This document shows, one piece after another, positions 7,985 through 15,535 of a stretch of 16,386 nucleotides of DNA. Source of the DNA: Planctomycetaceae bacterium (GTDB lineage: Bacteria; Planctomycetota; Planctomycetia; Pirellulales; UBA1268); contig DONH01000395.1 in the NCBI GenBank assembly GCA_003509235.1, forward strand, positions 1 through 16,386, in the 5' to 3' direction. Every line of letters begins with the position of its first letter. Position 1 is the first letter of the stretch. The position numbers and the translations under genes are program-made. The notes beneath the pieces are model-generated. The model saw nothing but the letters and a program-made list of their open reading frames with translations, had not been told where the DNA came from and did no database searches.

Positions 7985-9373
7985 ATGATCTCGCGAGGCA
8001 ATTCAGTGGGACAGGGCAACACTCTTCAATACCATGTGCGTTCTCATGTAGGCCGCAGACGATCCAACAATCAGGACTCCGCCGTAGTCATACCAGCCGA
8101 GTCGTCAAATGTTTTCCGAAAGCACGGATGGCTCTTTATTGTTGCTGACGGGATGGGTGCTCATGCGGGTGGTGAAGAAGCGAGCCGTATTGCGGTTGCA
8201 CGCATTCCTGAAATTTACAGTGAACTCAAGCCGGAATATTCGCCACCACTTGCCCTCTCGCAAAGCCTTTTACGGGCCAATAAGGAAATCTATTTGAAAG
8301 GGGAGAACGACCCCAACTACAAGGGAATGGGTACAACCTGTTCGGCACTTGTCGTACTTCCGCAGGGAGCCATTGTTGGTCATGTTGGTGACAGTCGTAT
8401 CTATAGAGTACGAGGACATTCCATCGAACAACTTTCACGAGACCATTCACTTGCCTGGGAAGTCGCAGCAGCGAGCGGACAAAATGACTCTACGCAAGGA
8501 GACAATCTTCCAAGTGTTCCCAAAAATATCATTACTCGCTCAATGGGCCCTCATAGCGATCTTGACATTGACCTTGAAGGCCCCTTCCCCGTCGAGCAAA
8601 ATGATCTTTTTGTCTTATGTAGCGATGGTCTCTCGGGAACATTGAGCGATGAAGAGATTGCACTCTTTGCGTCAGAGCTCTCTTTAAAGGAGGCCACCGA
8701 TGCTGTCGTCGGACTTGCTCTTGTGCGAGGCGCGCCCGACAACACCACCGTAATTATCATTAAAGCCGGCCCTGAAGAAGTGACTCATTATTCACGACGC
8801 GAAACGCCATGGCCACTAGCGGATGACGGGGGGAGCCTCGCAAGTCACCGTCGCCCTTGGATTTTTCTTGGAGTAGCGGCTGTGAGTTTCTTTCTTTGCT
8901 TGATGTTCTTTTCTGCATACAAATCATGGGACGGAAATGATGATTTTTTTCGTCGCATGTTGCTTGCAGGCAGCATTATCACAATGGGACTGACGCTTGG
9001 TTCCGTTTTTGGTTCATTCTTCAGTTTTGCTCTCCTCAAACCAAGAAAAAAGATCAAGGTAATTTCGCCAGGCCGAGGAACATTTCTCGGACGAGGGCCC
9101 TACCGGCGTTATGACAGCACTCCCTCTGAAACATTATTTAATCGCTTGATTCGGTCTCTCGACCACGCAGAAAATGAACTTAAGGAGAACAATCTGACGA
9201 AGGAATCTGAGAAACTTGCCGAATCAACTGAAAAAGCACGAAACGCCGTTCAGTCAACTGATTTCTCAACCGCAACTAGGTCTATATACGCCGGACTTCA
9301 GACGTTTTCTGACGCTCTACAATCGTCTATGCTGTCAGATCCTGATTCCAAGGGATCGTCACAAGGCTACTGA
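7985..9373 (+). CDS. membrane-anchored PP2C-family serine/threonine phosphatase
   Basis: A 462-residue protein with an N-terminal PP2C (PPM) phosphatase domain at about 15-260. The metal-binding motifs are complete: SNNQD (D31), VADGMGAHAGG (D55, G56), GMGTTCSA, VGDSRIYR, LSRDHSL, LCSDGL (D214) and GAPDNTT (D252). It should dephosphorylate Ser/Thr residues with Mn/Mg, as PrpC/Stp enzymes do opposite Hanks-type kinases. After a linker there are two hydrophobic helices (about 292-313 and 325-351), a basic KPRKKIK segment, and a C-terminal tail of about 100 residues that is charged and probably coiled coil (SLDHAENELKENNLTKE onwards). With two membrane passes, the catalytic domain and the tail should both be cytoplasmic. 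The ATG at 7985 has no clear ribosome binding site; a GTG at codon 8 (8006) preceded by CGAGG is an alternative and costs no conserved residue. No kinase gene is in the window. The permease gene begins 47 bp downstream. Confidence 0.9.
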   Translation: MISRGNSVGQGNTLQYHVRSHVGRRRSNNQDSAVVIPAESSNVFRKHGWLFIVADGMGAHAGGEEASRIAVARIPEIYSELKPEYSPPLALSQSLLRANKEIYLKGENDPNYKGMGTTCSALVVLPQGAIVGHVGDSRIYRVRGHSIEQLSRDHSLAWEVAAASGQNDSTQGDNLPSVPKNIITRSMGPHSDLDIDLEGPFPVEQNDLFVLCSDGLSGTLSDEEIALFASELSLKEATDAVVGLALVRGAPDNTTVIIIKAGPEEVTHYSRRETPWPLADDGGSLASHRRPWIFLGVAAVSFFLCLMFFSAYKSWDGNDDFFRRMLLAGSIITMGLTLGSVFGSFFSFALLKPRKKIKVISPGRGTFLGRGPYRRYDSTPSETLFNRLIRSLDHAENELKENNLTKESEKLAESTEKARNAVQSTDFSTATRSIYAGLQTFSDALQSSMLSDPDSKGSSQGY

Positions 9374-9405
9374 CCAGCAACTCTCTGACGATCCTTCAGG
9401 CCAGC

Positions 9406-9411
9406 GAAGGA
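9406..9411 (+). promoter_or_regulatory. Shine-Dalgarno site that decides the lptF/G-like start
   Basis: GAAGGA lies 9 nt before the ATG at 9421 but touches the alternative ATG at 9412, which would leave no spacing. It therefore favours the downstream start, giving MKIITRYVL. Confidence 0.65.
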
Positions 9412-9420
9412 ATGCGGCCA

Positions 9421-10605
9421 ATGAAAATAATCACTCGTTACGTCCTCTCTGAGATGCTTCAAGTTTTTCTTGTCGCACTTACTGCACTCACCCTTTTTAT
9501 GCTTGTCATTGGGCTTACCAAAGAAGCACAGCAGCAGGGGCTAGGACTGCTACAAATACTGGCACTCATTCCGTATGTCTTGCCTGATGCCATGCGGTTC
9601 GCTGTTCCTGGAACGATACTATTTGCTGTCGCAAGCGTTTTTGGACGTTTTTCAAGCTCTAATGAAATCATCGCTCTCAAAGCTGCCGGCATCACCCCAA
9701 TGGCTCTTATCTGGCCAGTAGCTTTTTTGGCCATTTTGATCAGCTTGAGCTGCGTCTGGCTTAATGACATCGCCGTCTCATGGGGGCGTGAGGGTGTCCG
9801 GGGAGTTGTTGTTCAAAGTCTAGAAGAAATCATCTACAGCCGATTGCAACAGCAACGCTCCTATAGCACAGACAAACTTGCAATTAATGTAAAAGGGGTT
9901 CAAGGACGTCGACTCATTCGGCCAACGATGTCATTCCAGCCGAACAACTCGAGCCCCTCCGTGACCCTCTCAGCAATGGAGGCCGTGCTCAAAACCGATG
10001 CCAAAAATGCAAGCATTACTGCTATTTGTACAAATGGAGTAGTCCGGGTTGGTGACGTTGAGGTTGCCTTCCCGGATACTATAGAACGAGTTATTCCTCT
10101 GGACTCAATTGGTAAGAACAATCCCTTATCCAAAAGTCCATCTCAAATAGCGATGAACGAATTTAATTTGGCACGAAAAGATTCGATCCTGAATATTAGT
10201 CGCGCGCGACAACAAATTGCCGGCCGAACTGCTGAGGCTTTCCTGACTGGCCATGCTGAACTTATAGCACCGCAACACTTCGCTGGCGAACAAGCAACCA
10301 TTAACCATTACCGCAATCGTCTCAATCGCATCGCAATGGAGCCATGGAGACGGTGGGCGAATGGTTTTAGCTGCCTTGCTTTTGTTCTCGTAGGTGCTCC
10401 AATGGCAATCCGGATGAAGAACGCGGATTTTCTTACAAGTTTTTTCCTTTGTTTCTTACCGATTCTTCTCGTCTATTACCCAATTTTCATGGCCGGCGTT
10501 TCCGAGGCAAAAGCTGGTGACTTACCCCCTATTGCCGTCTGGGGAGGAAATATTCTTGTTGCAGTCTGGGGCTGCCTACTTCTCCGCAGTGTCGTGCGCC
10601 GCTGA
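9421..10605 (+). CDS. LptF/LptG (YjgP/YjgQ) family permease
   Basis: Inner-membrane permease family that, as an LptF-LptG pair with the LptB ATPase, extracts lipopolysaccharide for transport to the outer membrane. The 394-residue product has the expected plan. Three N-terminal helices lie at about 12-33, 48-75 and 95-117. The coupling-helix region is NEIIALKAAGITPM near 81-94. A periplasmic beta-rich domain of roughly 190 residues follows, then three C-terminal helices at about 313-329, 337-358 and 370-390. It is a little longer than E. coli LptF/LptG (about 360). The start is set by the GAAGGA site. Sequence alone does not tell LptF from LptG, and no second copy, LptB or LptC is nearby, so I leave the symbol empty. 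It follows the phosphatase gene by 47 bp and is probably co-transcribed with it. Confidence 0.87.
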   Translation: MKIITRYVLSEMLQVFLVALTALTLFMLVIGLTKEAQQQGLGLLQILALIPYVLPDAMRFAVPGTILFAVASVFGRFSSSNEIIALKAAGITPMALIWPVAFLAILISLSCVWLNDIAVSWGREGVRGVVVQSLEEIIYSRLQQQRSYSTDKLAINVKGVQGRRLIRPTMSFQPNNSSPSVTLSAMEAVLKTDAKNASITAICTNGVVRVGDVEVAFPDTIERVIPLDSIGKNNPLSKSPSQIAMNEFNLARKDSILNISRARQQIAGRTAEAFLTGHAELIAPQHFAGEQATINHYRNRLNRIAMEPWRRWANGFSCLAFVLVGAPMAIRMKNADFLTSFFLCFLPILLVYYPIFMAGVSEAKAGDLPPIAVWGGNILVAVWGCLLLRSVVRR

Positions 10606-10612
10606 AAACGAG

Positions 10613-10651
10613 GTATTCGAGTCTCAAACTTATATCGATACGGGTTTTTTT
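10613..10651 (+). terminator. weak terminator-like hairpin after the permease gene
   Basis: GTATTCGA (10613-10620) can pair with TCGATAC (10635-10641) with one bulged T, closing a 14-nt loop. It is followed by GGG and a run of seven T (10645-10651). It lies just after the permease stop codon. The stem is short and AT-containing, so the efficiency is doubtful. The rest of the 198-bp gap to the next gene is pyrimidine-rich and holds nothing else I can support. Confidence 0.35.
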
Positions 10652-10788
10652 GCTGCACACAAAGCGGATCTCTTAGCGATCACTCTGCGGCATGGTTTTC
10701 AACTGATGCAAAATCTGCCAGAATTCGAGAATAATCTGAACACTCATTCCTGGAATGCTCTCTTCATCACTTTCTCTTCACACTTTTC

Positions 10789-10794
10789 AAGGAG
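10789..10794 (+). promoter_or_regulatory. Shine-Dalgarno site of the isomerase-like gene
   Basis: AAGGAG lies 9 nt before the ATG at 10804, an optimal arrangement that supports this start. Confidence 0.7.
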
Positions 10795-10803
10795 TTCGCT
10801 GCG

Positions 10804-11805
10804 ATGGGTCGTCCTGTCACACTATTCACCGGCCAGTGGGCCGACATGCCGCTGGAAAATCTCGCTCGAAAAGCCCGGGAGTTTGGTTATCAAGGACTCG
10901 AGTTAGCATGCTGGGGAGATCATTTTGAAGTCGACAAAGCAATCGCTGATGACAGCTATTGCGCGACAAAGCGTGACCTTCTTGAACAGCATGACCTGAT
11001 GGTGCATGCGATTTCCTGTCATCTGGTTGGGCAGGCCGTTTGCGACCGAGTAGACGAACGTCACAAAGCCATTCTACCCCCGTACATCTGGGGTGATGGC
11101 GATCCGGAAGGCGTACAGGAACGGGCTGCTGAGGAGATTAAGCAAACTGCCAGGGCTGCAAAAAAACTTGGGGTGTCTGTTGTCAACGGCTTTACTGGCT
11201 CAAGTATTTGGCACCTGCTCTACTCTTTCCCTCCGGTTCCTGAATCAATGCTTGAAGCCGGCTTTCAAGATTTTGCTAATCGGTGGAACCCTATCTTAGA
11301 TGTTTTTGCTGAATCCGGAGTGCGGTTCGCACTAGAGGTACACCCAACTGAGATAGCTTTTGATACCATCACTGCGCAACGAGCACTTGAGGCAGTCGGA
11401 CACCGAGAAGAATTTGGTTTCAACTTTGACCCGAGTCACCTTCACTGGCAAGGCGTTGATCCAGTGGAATTCATTCGAACATTCCCGGATCGCATTTATC
11501 ATGTTCATATTAAAGATGCCGTCGTACACCTGAATGGCAAGGGAGGAATTCTTGGTAGCCACCTCAATTTTGGTGATCCTCGACGCGGATGGGACTTCCG
11601 ATCTCCTGGCCGGGGTGGTGTCGACTTCGAAGAGATTATTCGGGCTTTAAATGAGATTGGTTACAGCGGCCCGTTGTCTGTTGAATGGGAAGATTGTGGA
11701 ATGGATCGTGAGCATGGCGCAACCGAGGCATGCGAGTTTGTTCAAAATATTGACTTTGCTCCGAGCAATGTGCAGTTTGATTCTGCTTTCGAGAAAGAGG
11801 AATAA
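10804..11805 (+). CDS. sugar phosphate isomerase/epimerase family TIM-barrel protein
   Basis: A 333-residue protein of the xylose isomerase-like TIM-barrel superfamily (AP endonuclease family 2 / IolE-like sugar isomerases and epimerases). The likely divalent-metal ligands sit at the ends of successive strands: E178 in FALEVHP, D209 in NFDPSHLHW with H212 near, H235 in YHVHIKD, and E294 in LSVEWED. The N-terminal [28 protein letters not shown] strand-helix is also standard. No signal peptide is seen, so it should be cytoplasmic. The substrate cannot be told: no sugar transporter, dehydrogenase or kinase is next to it. The start is supported by AAGGAG 9 nt upstream. The 3' end overlaps the next gene by 38 nt if that gene starts at 11768, suggesting coupling. 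Confidence 0.85.
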   Translation: MGRPVTLFTGQWADMPLENLARKAREFGYQGLELACWGDHFEVDKAIADDSYCATKRDLLEQHDLMVHAISCHLVGQAVCDRVDERHKAILPPYIWGDGDPEGVQERAAEEIKQTARAAKKLGVSVVNGFTGSSIWHLLYSFPPVPESMLEAGFQDFANRWNPILDVFAESGVRFALEVHPTEIAFDTITAQRALEAVGHREEFGFNFDPSHLHWQGVDPVEFIRTFPDRIYHVHIKDAVVHLNGKGGILGSHLNFGDPRRGWDFRSPGRGGVDFEEIIRALNEIGYSGPLSVEWEDCGMDREHGATEACEFVQNIDFAPSNVQFDSAFEKEE

Positions 11806-13282
11806 AGTCTTCGCAACGAAGGTTGCATTGCTTTCTATTCTTTTTCTTTTTTCTCTCATAATCGCTGGATTTCATTGCCCACAAAAACTGCATGCTGATA
11901 TCGGAGACCATACAAATCCGATCGGCGTGGGATGGAATGACTGCTGCTTGGAAATAGTTCGCGACGCTCAGGCTTGTGGCGACGAGCGACTGGCTACCTA
12001 TATTGAGAACTGGCCTTTGCCAGATGAACTGGGGCCGACCCAGTGTCAAATTATTGCAAGTATCGACAAAAAAATTCTGAAGCCTGCTTGGCTTAAGAAG
12101 GCAAGCGAGAGTGTGTGGACGGACTTCGTGCACCTTCGACAACAACGTGCTCTCTATTTTTTTGAAAAGGCCAAGGATGAAATTCAAAAACAGAAGAAAT
12201 CTCGGTCTCGCGATGGAATGCAATCAAGCAATGATTCCATGCGCCTTCTTGTTCGTGTTCTCCGTGAAAACCCTAACCATGCAATGAGCCGTCGTGCTCT
12301 TGGGTATGTCAGGCATGGCGACCAATGGGTCTGGCCAAATGTTGCTCGCCAACTTACGCAAAAAAAAGAGTACTCTCCTGACGAAGGTTGGCTGAGAAAT
12401 GGAAAGAAAATTATCCAAACATCGCCTCCGAATTCATTAGCTCTTCCCGGCAGGTCAAGAACACAGCCTTCAGACACAGCCCTGCAACTGTTTCATTCCG
12501 ACCACTGGCACATTCAGTCGACCGCCGGGCTGCCCCATGCAGCTGCTCTAGCAAAACAGCTCGAACTGACTCGCTTCATCTGGCGGCAAGTTTTCCCGGG
12601 TTTTGTACTGACTCCAGTCGAGCTAAGTCGGAGAATCGTTGGACAAGCAAGGCCTCGCCCAACAAGTTTATTCAAGGTGGTCTTGCTTGCGAATCGTGAG
12701 GAGTACATCAACAGTTTGCATGCTCTGGAGCCAAATATTGGGAAAACGCTTGGTATTTACTGGACACCCACACAAACAGCATGGTTTTTTTCCAATCAAG
12801 ACGCGGATATGAAGACCGTAGAGCACGAAGCAACTCATCAACTCTTCGCAGAATCTTGGCCAACAAGCCCCTTAGCTGGAAGCAAGCATGGCATGTGGGC
12901 GTTGGAGGCTGCCGCCTGCTACATGGAAAGCCTTGAGAAAACTGATTTTGGCTTTACGGCTGGTGGGCGCCGAAATGGTCGCGTTCCTGCGGCACGGGAA
13001 AGGCTTCTCGACGACAACTATTTTATTCCCCTGCGCCAACTGTCAAAACTTGGAAGAAGTGCGTTACAGCAGGAACCAGAATTGCCAAAAATATACAGCC
13101 AACTATCCGGTCTCGCAGACTTTTTTATGAATGGTGAACGCGGCCGTTACCGAAACGCTTTTATCGAGTACCTCGTTCAGCTGTACCGCGGAACAGCCGA
13201 GCAGGAAACGCTCTGGAAACTCTGCGAGAGCAGCCCAGAAGAACTCGATTCCGCGTATAAGCGGTATCTGTCGTCACCATGA
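11768..13282 (+). CDS. exported HEXXH protein, DUF1570/peptidase MA-like (gluzincin-type)
   Basis: A 504-residue predicted exported protein. The N-terminus has a basic segment (SRKRNK) and a hydrophobic core (about 19-35), with a plausible signal peptidase site after LHA (residue 43). The C-terminal half carries a zinc-protease signature: HEATH at 353-357 and a glutamate (E380) in [11 protein letters not shown], 23 residues after the second histidine, as in gluzincins. This resembles the DUF1570/peptidase MA-like proteins frequent in planctomycetes, whose usual second motif is WLxEGxA. The middle contains a [11 protein letters not shown] segment, also seen in exported proteins of this group. 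Peptidase activity is inferred, not shown. Start choice: the open frame reaches back to 11651, but the ATG at 11768 gives a proper signal peptide. No strong ribosome binding site is present, and overlap with the isomerase gene may couple translation. Confidence 0.75.
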   Translation: MCSLILLSRKRNKVFATKVALLSILFLFSLIIAGFHCPQKLHADIGDHTNPIGVGWNDCCLEIVRDAQACGDERLATYIENWPLPDELGPTQCQIIASIDKKILKPAWLKKASESVWTDFVHLRQQRALYFFEKAKDEIQKQKKSRSRDGMQSSNDSMRLLVRVLRENPNHAMSRRALGYVRHGDQWVWPNVARQLTQKKEYSPDEGWLRNGKKIIQTSPPNSLALPGRSRTQPSDTALQLFHSDHWHIQSTAGLPHAAALAKQLELTRFIWRQVFPGFVLTPVELSRRIVGQARPRPTSLFKVVLLANREEYINSLHALEPNIGKTLGIYWTPTQTAWFFSNQDADMKTVEHEATHQLFAESWPTSPLAGSKHGMWALEAAACYMESLEKTDFGFTAGGRRNGRVPAARERLLDDNYFIPLRQLSKLGRSALQQEPELPKIYSQLSGLADFFMNGERGRYRNAFIEYLVQLYRGTAEQETLWKLCESSPEELDSAYKRYLSSP

Positions 13283-13339
13283 GCATTATCGCTTATAGTA
13301 GTTCGCATTCCAGCGTATGCTACAAATTAATACAAGCCT

Positions 13340-13364
13340 GATTGTGACACCGAAACACACAATC
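13340..13364. promoter_or_regulatory. inverted repeat in the transketolase leader
   Basis: GATTGTG and CACAATC form a perfect 7-bp dyad with an 11-nt spacer, ending 19 nt before the transketolase ATG. It could be an operator or an mRNA hairpin near the ribosome binding region. A dyad of this size is not rare by chance, so the call is tentative. The rest of the 101-bp gap shows no clear promoter boxes. Confidence 0.3.
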
Positions 13365-13383
13365 CCCGCCTGAAAGCCACTTC

Positions 13384-15450
13384 ATGCCCAGCTCAGATAC
13401 ACCAACACTCACTGACATTGACCAACTTGCAATTGACACAATCCGAACGTTATCGATGGATGCTGTGGAGGCTGCAAAAAGCGGGCACCCTGGCACTCCA
13501 ATGGCGCTTGCCCCAGTTGCCTACACGGTATGGAAAGACTTTCTGCGGTACGACCCTCTTGATCCGAGTTGGCCGAATCGTGACCGTTTTATTCTTTCGT
13601 GTGGGCATGCCTCAATGCTGCTGTATAGCCTAATTCATCTCGCGGGCGTACGACAGGGCAGACCAAACACTGAAGCGAACAAGATTCCAGCTGTCAGCCT
13701 TGATAACATTCGGGGATTTCGTCAACTCGATAGTGTTTGTGCCGGACATCCAGAACACCATTTGGCCGTAGGCGTTGAAACAACAACAGGACCGCTTGGC
13801 CAAGGATGTGCAAACTCAGTTGGCATGGCTATTTCCTCTCGATGGCTAGGCGCACAATACAATCGTCCTGATGCAACACTATTTGATTTTGATACATATG
13901 TGCTGTGCAGTGATGGTGATTTAATGGAGGGGGTTGCAAGTGAGTCTGCGTCACTGGCTGGCCATCTTCAACTGGCAAACCTCTGCTGGATTTACGATGA
14001 CAATAAAATAACCATCGAGGGTGAAACCGACCTTGCATTTAGTGAGGACGTTGGGCGTCGATTCGAAGGATTTGGGTGGCGAGTCGAATATGTTGACGAC
14101 GCGAACGATGCCTCCTCCCTGAGTCGTGCTCTTCAAGCGTTTAAGCACGAAACTGAGAAACCTACCCTAATTGTCGTCAAAAGCATAATTGGCTTTGGCG
14201 CACCAACAAAAGCTGGTTCTCATTCATCTCATGGTGCTCCGCTTGGACCAGATGAGATTGCTGGGGCGAAAGAAGCTTATGATTGGCCCACACAAGAGGC
14301 ATTCCATGTTCCAAATGGAGTTGCGGAACATTTCCAAGGCTCGATAGGTGCACGCGGTCAACACGCGAATGCCTCGTGGCAGACAGCTCATCAAAAATTA
14401 GCCTCGTCCGAACCGACCGCCGCGAAGGAACTGGACTGTATGCTCGCTGGAAAGTTACCAGAGGGCTGGGAAGAAGCAATTCCAAAATTTGCAACTGACG
14501 CAAAGGGACTGGCTAGTCGTGTCTCGTCAGGAAAAGTTCTCCAGAGTCTTAGCACTACTATCCCGTGGTTCTTAGGTGGCTCAGCTGACCTTGCACCATC
14601 GACGATGACTCTCATTCCCAGTGCAGGTGACTTTGGGCCCAAGAACCTCCGCGGACGCAACTTCCACTTTGGTATCCGCGAGCACGCCATGGCTGCTGCT
14701 TGCAACGGTATGGCTTTGTGCGGTCTGCGGCCTTATGCCGCAACCTTTTTTGTATTCTTTGACTACCTCAAACCAGCCCTTCGACTTTCTGCTTTAGGGG
14801 AACTTGGTGTCATTTATGTTCTTACGCATGATTCAATTGGTCTTGGTGAGGACGGTCCCACTCATCAGCCTATTGAACATCTTGCGAGTGCCCGAGCTGT
14901 CCCTGGGTTAAATGTTTTTCGGCCGGCCGATGCCAACGAAGTTGCAGAGGCGTATCGGAGTGCATTACTGAACCCAAAACAGCCAGCCGTCATGGTACTT
15001 TCACGGCAAAATCTCCCAACACTCGACCGAACCAATCTTGGGCCAGCGAACGGCGTTGCAAAGGGGGGGTACATCTTGAAAGAAGCTACAGGAGGTGAGG
15101 CTGAATGCATTCTCATCGGAACCGGTAGTGAGATATCACTTTGCCTTGATGCAGCTGACATTCTTGACTCAGAGGGTATTCGAACTCGAGTCGTGAGTCT
15201 TCCGTGCTGGGAACTTTTTGCCGAGCAAGACCAAGAGTACCGTGAGCACGTTCTTCCAGCGAGCATTCCAGCGAGAGTAGCATGTGAAGCTGCCTCAGGA
15301 TTTGGCTGGGAAAGGTGGCTCGGTCAGAAAGGCATATTCATCGGCATGAATGGATTCGGTGCTTCTGGCCCGGCCAAGAAGTTGTTCGATTACTTTGGCA
15401 TAACAACTCAAGCCGTTGTCAGTGCAGCACGAGATCTCGTGCGTAAATAA
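13384..15450 (+). CDS. tkt: transketolase
   Basis: Thiamine diphosphate enzyme moving two-carbon ketol units between sugar phosphates in the non-oxidative pentose phosphate pathway; cytoplasmic. The 688-residue product compares with 663 in E. coli TktA. The N-terminal domain has KSGHPGTPM (H35) and the diphosphate/metal motif SDGDLMEG (D179) followed by IYDDNKITIEG. The pyrimidine-binding domain has FGIREHAMA with the catalytic glutamate E433, then FFVFFDYLKPALRLSAL and GLGEDGPTHQPIEH. The C-terminal domain ends with GFGASGPAKKLFDYFGIT. All catalytic features are present. The ATG at 13384 gives the usual distance to the first motif; no Shine-Dalgarno site is visible before it. It follows the HEXXH gene by 101 bp and faces the pilin-like gene across a stem-loop. 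Confidence 0.97.
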   Translation: MPSSDTPTLTDIDQLAIDTIRTLSMDAVEAAKSGHPGTPMALAPVAYTVWKDFLRYDPLDPSWPNRDRFILSCGHASMLLYSLIHLAGVRQGRPNTEANKIPAVSLDNIRGFRQLDSVCAGHPEHHLAVGVETTTGPLGQGCANSVGMAISSRWLGAQYNRPDATLFDFDTYVLCSDGDLMEGVASESASLAGHLQLANLCWIYDDNKITIEGETDLAFSEDVGRRFEGFGWRVEYVDDANDASSLSRALQAFKHETEKPTLIVVKSIIGFGAPTKAGSHSSHGAPLGPDEIAGAKEAYDWPTQEAFHVPNGVAEHFQGSIGARGQHANASWQTAHQKLASSEPTAAKELDCMLAGKLPEGWEEAIPKFATDAKGLASRVSSGKVLQSLSTTIPWFLGGSADLAPSTMTLIPSAGDFGPKNLRGRNFHFGIREHAMAAACNGMALCGLRPYAATFFVFFDYLKPALRLSALGELGVIYVLTHDSIGLGEDGPTHQPIEHLASARAVPGLNVFRPADANEVAEAYRSALLNPKQPAVMVLSRQNLPTLDRTNLGPANGVAKGGYILKEATGGEAECILIGTGSEISLCLDAADILDSEGIRTRVVSLPCWELFAEQDQEYREHVLPASIPARVACEAASGFGWERWLGQKGIFIGMNGFGASGPAKKLFDYFGITTQAVVSAARDLVRK

Positions 15451-15481
15451 ATACCTTTCTCGATCATGCTGCCACATGCCA

Positions 15482-15506
15482 ACTGAGGAGGCAATCCCTC
15501 CTCAGT
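15482..15506. terminator. stem-loop between convergent genes, possible bidirectional terminator
   Basis: ACTGAGGAGG (15482-15491) and CCTCCTCAGT (15497-15506) form a perfect 10-bp stem around the 5-nt loop CAATC. It lies 31 bp after the transketolase stop and 29 bp before the stop of the opposing gene. This placement fits a shared terminator or 3'-end stabiliser. Neither side has a T-run, so it is not a canonical intrinsic terminator. Confidence 0.6.
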
Positions 15507-15535
15507 GACGAGCAACAACGAGGCTCAGTCTCTCA

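Noticed and set aside
11651..11767. Upstream extension of the HEXXH gene
   Set aside because: It lies wholly inside the isomerase gene and would put 39 extra residues ahead of a good signal peptide.
11636..12223. A 195-residue minus-strand open frame across the isomerase/HEXXH gene junction
   Set aside because: It is antisense to two well-supported genes and its product shows no domain or plausible start signal.
13310..13335. Imperfect hairpin after the HEXXH gene (GCAT/ATGC core with a bulge)
   Set aside because: The stem is only 4+3 bp with an asymmetric bulge and no T-run, too weak to call a terminator.
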